Shown here one piece after another: positions 7,670 through 14,964 of a DNA stretch of 25,111 bases. The notes below the pieces were generated by a model. It was not told the DNA's origin, ran no database searches, and saw nothing but the letters and a program-made list of their open reading frames with translations. Location: the NCBI GenBank assembly GCA_035544635.1, contig DATKDQ010000387.1, positions 1 through 25,111 on the forward strand, read 5' to 3'. The position numbers and the translations under genes are program-made. Source of the DNA: DATAFT01 sp035544635 (GTDB taxonomy: Bacteria > Acidobacteriota > Thermoanaerobaculia > Multivoradales > Multivoraceae). Position 1 is the first letter of the stretch, and each line of letters starts with the position of its first letter.

Positions 7670-10477
7670 GTGCGGCGCTGCTCGGAGCTCCCGCTCGCCG
7701 TCGGAGTCCTCATCGTCGCGGGGGCGGTTTCCTCGGCGCCGGCCCAGGAGCCGACCGACGCCGCGCCCGTCGGCTACACCGTCCTCCAGGAGTCGCCCGA
7801 CCGCCTGATCGTCGAGCTCCCCAACCGCCTCCTGGTGGTGGCGCAGCAGCTCGACGCCGCGCCGGTGGTGAGCGCGCAGGTGTGGGTGAAGACCGGATCG
7901 ATCTACGAGCAGGAGCACGTCGGCGCCGGGCTCTCGCACCTGCTCGAGCACCTGGCGAGCGCCGGCACCACCACGACGCGCAGCGAGGCGGAGAGCAACC
8001 GCCTCCTCGGCCTCATGGGCGCCGAGACCAACGCCGGCACCTCGCTCGACTCGGTGAGCTACTACATCAACACCACGGCGCCGCACGCCGAGCAGGCGAT
8101 CGAGCTCCTCTCCGACTGGATGCTCCACAGCAAGATCGAGCCGCAGGAGCTGGCGCGTGAGAAGGAGGTCATTCTCCGCGAGTTCGAGATGGGGCAGGGC
8201 GATCCCGGGCGGATCCTGTGGACGCTGACGCAGGAGGTGCGGTACGACGCGCATCCGGCGCGACACCCCACGATCGGCTACCTCGACGAGTTCCAGAAGA
8301 TCGAGCGCGAGCAGGTGGTGGACTTCTACCGGCGCATGTACGTGCCCAACAACATGGTGTTCGTGGTGGTGGGCGACGTCGATCGCGAGGCCATGGTGAG
8401 GCAGGTAGCGCGCCTGTGGGCGGAGGCGCCCGCGCGCGAGCTTCCGAAGCTGTCGTTCCCGGTCGAGCCGCCCCCCGGCGGCACGCGGCAGGCCGCCGGC
8501 TTCGCCTCGATCCAGCGGCCCCGGCTGCGCCTGGCCTGGCCGTCGACGCGGTTGGGTGCGCCCGGGGACTACGAGCTGGACCTCCTGGCCGGGATCCTCG
8601 GGCGCGGTGAGGCGAGCCGGCTGGCGCGTACGGTGCGCGATCGAGCGCAGGTGGTGACCGAGATCGACGCCTACCACGCGAGCTTCTCCTGGGGCGAAGG
8701 GTTCTTCGGCATCGATGCCGACGTGGCGGCGGGCGTCGAGCCGGCGAAGGAGAAGATCCTCGCCGAGGTGCGGCATCTCCTGGCGGCGGGCATCACCGAG
8801 GAGGAGCTCGCGACCGCCAAGCGGCAGGTTCTCGCCGCCGTCGCGATGTCCGGCCAGACCGCCGAAGGCCTGGCGTCGCGGCTCGCGAACAACATCGTGG
8901 ACACCGGGGATCCCGACTACCACCATCGCTATGCCGAGAAGATCCAGGCGATCACGGCGGACGCCGTGGTGGAGGCCGGACGCCGATACCTCGTTCCCGA
9001 GCGCTTGATGACCGTGACGCTCGAGCCGGCGCCGGAGGGTACCTCGCTCGAGCTGCGCAACCGCGAGGCCGAGGCGAGCGCGGCGGCCGACCTGCCGCGC
9101 GAGCCGGTCGAGATCGACAACCGCAGGATCGCCGAGCGAGTGCGTGCCTCCGCTCGGAAGCGCGAGGCGCGTGCGGTGGAGACGACTCCCATCGAGACCT
9201 TCGTCCTGCCGAACGGGCTGCGGGTCCTGATCGGTCGCTCGACGCTGGTGCCGGCGGTCGCGGTCGAGATCTACCACCTCGGGGGTCTCCTGGCCGATCC
9301 GCCGGCGCGGCCGGGCATCGCCAACGCGGCGGCCGAGATGCGCATGCGCGGCACCGAGACCCGCTCCGCCGAGGAGCTGGCGCGCGAGGTGGAGAGCCTG
9401 GGCGCGACGATCGGGACCGGCTCCGGCAACAACACCACGTTCACGCGAGCCGTCGGCCTCGCGGAGGACCTGCCGCGCATCGTCGACCTGGTGGCCGATG
9501 TCACCCTGCGGCCTTCCTTCCCCGTGAAGGAGTGGCAAGTGCTGCGGTCGCGGCTCGTCGCCGCGATCGACGCCCGCACCGACCACTGGACCAGCGAGAT
9601 CGCGACGCTCTTTCGCGAGGCGTGGTATGACGGCACGCCCTGGGAGACCAACTCCCTGGGCCGCCGCGAGGTGGTCGAGGCGCTCACGGCGGGCGAGCTG
9701 CGCCAAGCCTACTTCGAGCGGCTCGGCGCCGAGACGGCGGTGCTCGCCGTCCTCGGCGACGTCGACCCGGCGCGGGTGAAGGAGCTGGTCGCCGGGCACT
9801 TCGGAGAGATGCCGCGGGCGGGGGCCGTCGCCTTCGTACTGCCGGAATTCGAAGAGCCCGCGCGCACCATCGTCACGCGGGTCTCGAACAAGCCCCTGGC
9901 GGCACTGCACCTCGGTCTGGGACCGACCCCCGCGCGCCACCACGGCGACTTCGCCACGCTCCAGGTGCTCGCCGAGGCGCTAGGAGCGTTTCCCTACGGC
10001 TGGCTGCCGCAGGAGCTGCGCGGGCTCGGGCAGGGCCTGGTCTATGCGGTCTCCGCGTTCCAGTTCGCCGGGCTCGGGCCGGGGTACTTCGGTGTCCTGT
10101 GGAATGCCGACGTCGAGCAGCTCTCGACCGCGCTCGAGCGCACGGTGGTCGTGCTCGATCGGGTGCGGACCGAGGGCGTGGCGGCGGAGGATCTGGAGCG
10201 CGCGAAGGCGGCAGTGCTGGCCGCCGAGTTCCTCCACAAGCAGGCCCTCGCCGATCGAGCCGGCGATGCCGCCCTCAACCTGCTCTACGGGATGGACCTG
10301 GAGGAGCCGGACCGCTTCGCGGAGCGGGTGCGCGCGATCGACGCCGCGGCGCTGCGCGACGCCGCGCGGCGCTACCTGCGCAACCCGGTCGCCGTGGTGC
10401 TGGCGCCGCGGCCGGTCGACGAGTCGGCGATCCATCGCGCTCTCGGCCCGCTCCTGGGCGATCCCGCGGGCCCGTGA
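7670..10477 (+). CDS. Secreted M16 family zinc metallopeptidase, two-lobed
   Basis: A 935-residue protein with an N-terminal signal peptide (hydrophobic residues 8-22, probable cut after SSAPAQ). The first lobe contains the inverted zinc motif H90-LL-E93-H94, with E171 exactly 76 intervening residues later, as in the HxxEH-x76-E arrangement of M16 peptidases. The second lobe, from about residue 505 (TFVLPNGLRVLIG), has the fold-typical sequence but no HxxEH; that position reads IANAAAEMRMRG. It should be a non-catalytic half closing the substrate chamber. The GTG start lies one base after lepA's stop, with a G-run before it. The substrate is unknown; periplasmic peptides are likely from the signal peptide. 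Confidence 0.92.
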   Translation: MRRCSELPLAVGVLIVAGAVSSAPAQEPTDAAPVGYTVLQESPDRLIVELPNRLLVVAQQLDAAPVVSAQVWVKTGSIYEQEHVGAGLSHLLEHLASAGTTTTRSEAESNRLLGLMGAETNAGTSLDSVSYYINTTAPHAEQAIELLSDWMLHSKIEPQELAREKEVILREFEMGQGDPGRILWTLTQEVRYDAHPARHPTIGYLDEFQKIEREQVVDFYRRMYVPNNMVFVVVGDVDREAMVRQVARLWAEAPARELPKLSFPVEPPPGGTRQAAGFASIQRPRLRLAWPSTRLGAPGDYELDLLAGILGRGEASRLARTVRDRAQVVTEIDAYHASFSWGEGFFGIDADVAAGVEPAKEKILAEVRHLLAAGITEEELATAKRQVLAAVAMSGQTAEGLASRLANNIVDTGDPDYHHRYAEKIQAITADAVVEAGRRYLVPERLMTVTLEPAPEGTSLELRNREAEASAAADLPREPVEIDNRRIAERVRASARKREARAVETTPIETFVLPNGLRVLIGRSTLVPAVAVEIYHLGGLLADPPARPGIANAAAEMRMRGTETRSAEELAREVESLGATIGTGSGNNTTFTRAVGLAEDLPRIVDLVADVTLRPSFPVKEWQVLRSRLVAAIDARTDHWTSEIATLFREAWYDGTPWETNSLGRREVVEALTAGELRQAYFERLGAETAVLAVLGDVDPARVKELVAGHFGEMPRAGAVAFVLPEFEEPARTIVTRVSNKPLAALHLGLGPTPARHHGDFATLQVLAEALGAFPYGWLPQELRGLGQGLVYAVSAFQFAGLGPGYFGVLWNADVEQLSTALERTVVVLDRVRTEGVAAEDLERAKAAVLAAEFLHKQALADRAGDAALNLLYGMDLEEPDRFAERVRAIDAAALRDAARRYLRNPVAVVLAPRPVDESAIHRALGPLLGDPAGP

Positions 10478-10551
10478 CGCGCCCGCGGCCGGCGGTGGCG
10501 CAACTGTCGCTCCGGGAGCGCGTATCCCGTACCTGAGTGAGCCACTCGACG

Positions 10552-11796
10552 ATGACCGAGCCACGCGACCGCCTTGCCGAGCTGCGGATCGACCGCGACC
10601 GCGAGGCCCGTCGCGGCGCCCCGCGCGCCCTCCTGCTGGCGCTCGCCGCGCTGCTGGTGCTTGGCGCGGCTGGAGCGGCACTCTGGCGCGCGCGCGCCAC
10701 AGCCCCCGAGGTGCGGCTCGCCACGGTCGAGGCGGCGGCTCCGGGCGAGGGCTCGCGCCGCGCCGTTCTCGACGCGTCCGGCTACGTCGTCGCCCGCCGC
10801 AAGGCGACGGTTTCCTCGAAAGTGACCGGGAAGGTGGTCGAGATCCTTATCGAGGAGGGGACGGTGGTGGAGGAGGGGCAGGTGCTCGCGCGCCTGGACT
10901 CGTCGCTCCAGACCCGGCAGGTCGCTCTGGCCCAGGCGCAGGTCGAGGCGGCGCGCCGCGCGTTGGCCGAGACCGACGTGCTGCTGCGGGAGGCGGCGAT
11001 CAACCTCGGTCGTACCCGCGAGCTGGTCGAGGCCGAGGTCGCGACCGCGGCCGTCCTGGACGCCGATCAGGCGGCCGTGGACGCGCTCGCGGCACGCCTG
11101 GAGCGCCAGCGCGAGGAAGTGGCGGTGGCCGAGCGTCAGCTCGCCATCCGCAGGCAGGAGCTCGACGACATGGTGATCCGCGCTCCCTTCGACGGCGTGG
11201 CGGTGACCAAGGACGCGCAGCCCGGCGAGATGATCTCGCCGGTGAGCGCCGGCGGAGGGTTCACTCGGACCGGAGTCGGGACCATCGTCGACATGGAGTC
11301 ACTCGAGATCGAGGTCGACGTCAACGAGGCGTTCATCAACCGCGTCGAGCGCGGCCAGAGAGTGATCGCCACGCTCGACGCCTATCCCGACTGGCGGATC
11401 CCGGCCCGGGTCATCACGCCGGTGCCCACCGCCGACCGGCAGAAGGCGACGGTCAAGGTGCGGATCGCGTTCGAGGAGCTCGATCCGCGGATCCTGCCCG
11501 ACATGGGCATCAAGGTCTCCTTCCTGGCCGAGGAGCCGGAGGCGGTCGAGGGCGGCGCGCCGGCGTCGGCGGTGGCGCTCGCGCCCGAGGCGGCGGTTCG
11601 CTCGGAGGGCGGGCAGCCCGTCGTGCTCGTGCTCGACGGCGACACGGTGGAGCGGCGAGCCATCCGACTCGGCGTGCGCCGCGGAGAGCAGGTCGAGGTG
11701 ATCGCCGGCCTCGAGCCGGGGGAGCGCGTGGTGGTCGAAGGACCGGCGGATCTGGCGGACGGCGATCGCGTGGCGGTGAGAGAGCGGGAGCGGTGA
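10552..11796 (+). CDS. Periplasmic adaptor (membrane fusion protein), MacA/RND-type
   Basis: A 414-residue adaptor linking an inner-membrane transporter to an outer-membrane channel. One N-terminal membrane helix (about residues 22-43, LLLALAALLVLGAAGA), a barrel-sandwich half near VSSKVTGKVVEILIEEGT, a coiled-coil hairpin rich in Ala, Arg and Glu, the returning lipoyl half IRAPFDGVAVTKDAQPGEM, a beta-barrel domain, and a C-terminal membrane-proximal domain ending in GLEPGERVVVEGPADLADG. An upstream in-frame GTG at 10537 would add five residues; I chose the ATG. It heads a set with an ATPase and two permeases, as in MacA-MacB systems. No TolC-like channel is in the window. Confidence 0.9.
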   Translation: MTEPRDRLAELRIDRDREARRGAPRALLLALAALLVLGAAGAALWRARATAPEVRLATVEAAAPGEGSRRAVLDASGYVVARRKATVSSKVTGKVVEILIEEGTVVEEGQVLARLDSSLQTRQVALAQAQVEAARRALAETDVLLREAAINLGRTRELVEAEVATAAVLDADQAAVDALAARLERQREEVAVAERQLAIRRQELDDMVIRAPFDGVAVTKDAQPGEMISPVSAGGGFTRTGVGTIVDMESLEIEVDVNEAFINRVERGQRVIATLDAYPDWRIPARVITPVPTADRQKATVKVRIAFEELDPRILPDMGIKVSFLAEEPEAVEGGAPASAVALAPEAAVRSEGGQPVVLVLDGDTVERRAIRLGVRRGEQVEVIAGLEPGERVVVEGPADLADGDRVAVRERER

Positions 11797-11825
11797 GAGC
11801 GACGACCGAAGGGAGTAGCGGGCGG

Positions 11826-11845
11826 AGGCAAGCTAGCTTCGCTCG
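11826..11845. repeat. Intergenic palindrome with GGCAAGCT core (copy C)
   Basis: AAGCTAGCTT (11830-11839) is a perfect ten-base palindrome inside a GC-rich 92-base gap between the adaptor and ATPase genes. It shares AGGCAAGCT with the intergenic hairpins near 2770 and 3913. It may be a small dispersed repeat or an operator. Confidence 0.3.
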
Positions 11846-11888
11846 CAGGCGCGGCCTGAAGTGGCATGACCGTGGGAAGGTGACGCTC

Positions 11889-12581
11889 ATGACCGACAGC
11901 GGAGCTCTGGTGCGCGTTTCGCACGTGCACAAGTACTACACGCGCGGCGGCGAGACGATCGACGTGCTCAAGGATCTCAGCCTCGACGTGCCCTCGGGCG
12001 AGTTCCTCGCGCTGATGGGGCCGTCGGGCTCCGGGAAGACGACGCTCCTGAACCTGATCGGCGGCCTCGACCGCCCGTCCGAGGGCACGGTGGCGGTAGC
12101 GGGGCAGCGCATCGATCGCGCCTCCGCTCGCGAGCTGGCGCGGTGGCGCACGCGGCACATCGGGTTCGTCTTCCAGTTCTACAACCTGATCCCTGTGCTC
12201 ACCGCGGAGCGCAACGTCGAGCTGCCGCTGCTTCTCACCAGCCTGTCGCGGGCGGAGCGCCGCAAGCGCGTGGCGATCGCGCTCGACGTCGTGGGCCTCG
12301 GCGATCGTTCCCGCCACTATCCGCGCCAGCTCTCGGGCGGCCAGGAGCAGCGGGTGGGGATCGCGCGGGCGATCGTCTCCGACCCCACGCTGCTCCTCTG
12401 CGACGAGCCCACCGGAGATCTCGATCGCAAGAGCGCCGACGAGATTCTCGAGCTGCTGCGCAGGTTGAACCAGGAACACGGCAAGACCATCGTGGTCGTG
12501 ACCCATGACCCCGAGGCGGCGGCCCGCGCCAAGCGGACGCTCCACCTCAACAAGGGGTCGCTCGCGGAGGAGGCGGCTTGA
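11889..12581 (+). CDS. ABC transporter ATP-binding protein, MacB/LolD-type
   Basis: A 230-residue nucleotide-binding subunit of the type that pairs with FtsX-domain permeases (MacB, LolD, FtsE group). Walker A is GPSGSGKTT (residues 44-52), the Q-loop is FVFQFYNLIPVLTAERNVELPL, the signature is LSGGQEQRV, Walker B is LLLCDEPTGDLD and the H-loop is VVTHD. ATG 11889 has AGGTGA five bases upstream. The stop overlaps the TTG start of the next permease by four bases, so the two are translationally coupled. Confidence 0.95.
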   Translation: MTDSGALVRVSHVHKYYTRGGETIDVLKDLSLDVPSGEFLALMGPSGSGKTTLLNLIGGLDRPSEGTVAVAGQRIDRASARELARWRTRHIGFVFQFYNLIPVLTAERNVELPLLLTSLSRAERRKRVAIALDVVGLGDRSRHYPRQLSGGQEQRVGIARAIVSDPTLLLCDEPTGDLDRKSADEILELLRRLNQEHGKTIVVVTHDPEAAARAKRTLHLNKGSLAEEAA

Positions 12582-13750
12582 AGTTTCTACCGCTGGTACT
12601 GCGCAACCTCGGCCGCAGGAAGGTGCGCACCGCGTTCACGCTGCTCACCGTTTTCATCGCGTTTCTGCTCTTCGGGCTGCTGGCTGCGGTGCGATCGGCC
12701 TTCTCGCAGGGCGCCGAGGTGGCGTCCCTCGACCGTCTCATCACCATCCACAAGATCTCTCTGATCCAGCCGCTGCCGATCAAGTACGGCGCACAGATCG
12801 CCGGCATCCCCGGCGTCGAGAAGGTCTCCCACATGAGCTGGTTCGGCGGCTACTACCAGGAGCAGCGCAACCAGTTCGCGCAGTTCGCGGTCGACCCCGC
12901 GGCCTTCCTCGCCCTCCATGACGAGCTGGTGCTCACCGACGAGGAGAAGGCGGGCTGGATCGCCAACCGCACCGGCGCGATCGTCGGGCGCTCCACGGCG
13001 GAGCGGTTTGGCTGGAAGCGCGGCGATCGCGTTCCGCTCCTCGCCACCATCTGGCAGCGCAAGGACGGCTCGCGCACCTGGGAGTTCACGATCGAGGGCA
13101 TCTTCGACGCCCGGGAGAAGGGCGTCGACACCAGCCAGTTCTACTTTCACTACGACTACATGAAGGAGGCCGCCGCCGGTCTCGGCGGTCCCGGCACGGA
13201 GTGGAGCTTCGTCGGCATGTACGAGCTGGAGATCGCTGATGCCGCGCAGGCCGCGGCCATCTCGGACGAGATCGATCGTCGGTTCGCCAACTCCGAGTTC
13301 GAGACCAAGACCACGACCGAGAAGGCGTTCGCGCAGTCGTTCGCCAACCAGATCGGCAACGTCGGGGCGATCGTCACCGGCATCGTCTCCGTGGTGTTCT
13401 TTACGCTGCTCCTGGTGGCGGGCAACACCATGGCTCAGGCGGTGCGCGAGCGGACCGGGGAGCTCGGCGTGCTCAAGACCCTGGGCTTCACCGACGGCAG
13501 GGTGCTGGCGCTGGTGCTCGCGGAGTCGTTGCTCATCGCGCTGGCGGGCGGGCTGCCGGGGCTGCTGCTCGCCCGCGCCATCGTCGGCGGGCTCGATCTC
13601 GGCATCGCCTTCATCCCGGAGCTCTACATCCGTGGCGAGGCGCTGGCGTTGGGGGCCGCCCTCGTCCTGGCGCTCGGGATGGTGACCGGCGCCCTCCCCG
13701 CCTGGCAGGCGATGCGGCTCTCGATCGTCGACGCGCTGCGGAGGACGTGA
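12578..13750 (+). CDS. ABC transporter permease, MacB/FtsX family (first)
   Basis: A 390-residue permease with the FtsX/MacB layout: one N-terminal membrane helix (about residues 18-38), a large periplasmic domain, then three C-terminal helices (about 265-290, 310-335 and 350-372). VRERTGELGVLKTLGFTDGRV is the typical cytoplasmic coupling element between helices. The start is TTG, overlapping the ATPase stop as TTGA, with GGAGGAGG a few bases upstream. It should pair with the following permease as a heterodimer served by the shared ATPase; the substrate is unknown. Confidence 0.92.
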   Translation: MKFLPLVLRNLGRRKVRTAFTLLTVFIAFLLFGLLAAVRSAFSQGAEVASLDRLITIHKISLIQPLPIKYGAQIAGIPGVEKVSHMSWFGGYYQEQRNQFAQFAVDPAAFLALHDELVLTDEEKAGWIANRTGAIVGRSTAERFGWKRGDRVPLLATIWQRKDGSRTWEFTIEGIFDAREKGVDTSQFYFHYDYMKEAAAGLGGPGTEWSFVGMYELEIADAAQAAAISDEIDRRFANSEFETKTTTEKAFAQSFANQIGNVGAIVTGIVSVVFFTLLLVAGNTMAQAVRERTGELGVLKTLGFTDGRVLALVLAESLLIALAGGLPGLLLARAIVGGLDLGIAFIPELYIRGEALALGAALVLALGMVTGALPAWQAMRLSIVDALRRT

Positions 13751-13752
13751 CG

Positions 13753-14943
13753 ATGGGCTCCTGGCTGGCGCAGATCGGTGCCGTCACCTGGCTCAACCTG
13801 CGCAACGTGCCGCAGCGCCTGGGTGCGTCGTTGGCCACCGTGGTCGGCGTGGCGGGCGTCGTCATGGTCATGGTGGGCGTGCTGTCGATGGCCTCGGGCT
13901 TCGAGTCGACGCTGGCGACCACCGGGCGCGACGACGCAGCGCTGGTGCTGCGCGCCGGCGCCGACAGCGAGCTCTCGAGCGGATTCGGGCTGGAGGAGAC
14001 CCGGATCATCGCGCAGGCGCCGGGCGTGCGCGCTGGGAAGGAGGGCGCGCTGGCGTCGGCCGAGCTCTTCGTCATCGTGGACGTTCCCAAGCGCTCGACC
14101 GGGACCGACGTCAACGTCCCCATGCGCGGCGTCCAGCCGGCGGCGTTCGCCGTGCGCAAAGAGCTCCGGATCGTCGACGGCCGAGGATTCGAGCCCGGCC
14201 GCAACGAGGTCATCGTCGGCGCGGCGGCGGCGCGCGAGTTCTCGGGGCTCGAGGTGGGGGCGCTGCGCCGCTGGGGCGAGAACGAGTGGAAGGTGGTCGG
14301 CCACTTCTCGACCGGTGGCACGGTCGAGGACTCCGAGATCTGGGCCGACGTCAAGGTGCTCCAGCCGGCGTACCGTCGCGGCAACTCGTTCCAATCGGTG
14401 CGCGTGGTGCTCGACTCGGCGGACGCCTTCGCGACGTTCGAGGATTCGTTGACCGCCGATCCGCGGGTCAACGTCGACGTGATCCGCGAGTCCGCCTACT
14501 ATGCCCAGCAGTCGAGGCTCATGATTTCGATCATCCGCAGCCTGGGGTATGCGATCGCTCTCCTGATGGGTGTGGGCGCGGTGTTCGGTGCGCTCAACAC
14601 CATGTACATGGCGGTGTCGGCGCGGGGGCGCGAGATCGCGACCTTGCGAGCACTCGGGTTCGGAGCCGGCCCGGTGGTAGCGTCAGTGCTGGCAGAGTCG
14701 CTGTTGCTCGCCGCCGTGGGCGCCGCCGTGGGCGGAGGTATCGCATTCGCGCTCTTCAACGGCTTTCAGGCGGCCACCATCAACTTCCAGACCTTCAGCC
14801 AGGTCGCGTTCTCGTTCGCCGTGACTCCCGATCTCCTCCTGCAGGGCACGGTGTTCGCGCTGGTCATGGGCGCGCTCGGCGGCCTCTTCCCGGCCCTGCG
14901 CGCAGCGCGCCAACCGGTCGCCGCCGCCCTGCGGCGGGTGTGA
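13753..14943 (+). CDS. ABC transporter permease, MacB/FtsX family (second)
   Basis: A 396-residue second permease with the same layout: an N-terminal helix near residues 24-46 (VVGVAGVVMVMVGVLSMASG), a periplasmic domain of about 220 residues, and three C-terminal helices. SARGREIATLRALGFGAGPV is the coupling element. ATG 13753 sits two bases after the previous stop with GGAGG about eight bases upstream. A GTG at 13747 overlapping that stop is the alternative. Together with the adaptor, ATPase and first permease it makes a four-part export system, probably moving a lipid, peptide or drug-like molecule out of the inner membrane or periplasm. Confidence 0.92.
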   Translation: MGSWLAQIGAVTWLNLRNVPQRLGASLATVVGVAGVVMVMVGVLSMASGFESTLATTGRDDAALVLRAGADSELSSGFGLEETRIIAQAPGVRAGKEGALASAELFVIVDVPKRSTGTDVNVPMRGVQPAAFAVRKELRIVDGRGFEPGRNEVIVGAAAAREFSGLEVGALRRWGENEWKVVGHFSTGGTVEDSEIWADVKVLQPAYRRGNSFQSVRVVLDSADAFATFEDSLTADPRVNVDVIRESAYYAQQSRLMISIIRSLGYAIALLMGVGAVFGALNTMYMAVSARGREIATLRALGFGAGPVVASVLAESLLLAAVGAAVGGGIAFALFNGFQAATINFQTFSQVAFSFAVTPDLLLQGTVFALVMGALGGLFPALRAARQPVAAALRRV

Positions 14944-14964
14944 GGCGGCGAGGGCTCGGCGGTC

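Noticed and set aside
5704..7713. A 669-codon minus-strand open frame opposite lepA
   Set aside because: Arg/Leu/Val/Asp-rich shadow of the lepA coding sequence in GC-rich DNA; no family motif, and lepA is certain.
7634..9943. A 769-codon minus-strand open frame opposite the M16 peptidase
   Set aside because: Mirror frame of a well-supported gene with shadow-like composition and no recognisable domain.
10044..11888. Upstream extension of the ABC ATPase frame
   Set aside because: It overlaps the M16 and adaptor genes in another frame and is Arg/Gly-rich; the ATPase begins at the ATG at 11889 with a good ribosome binding site.
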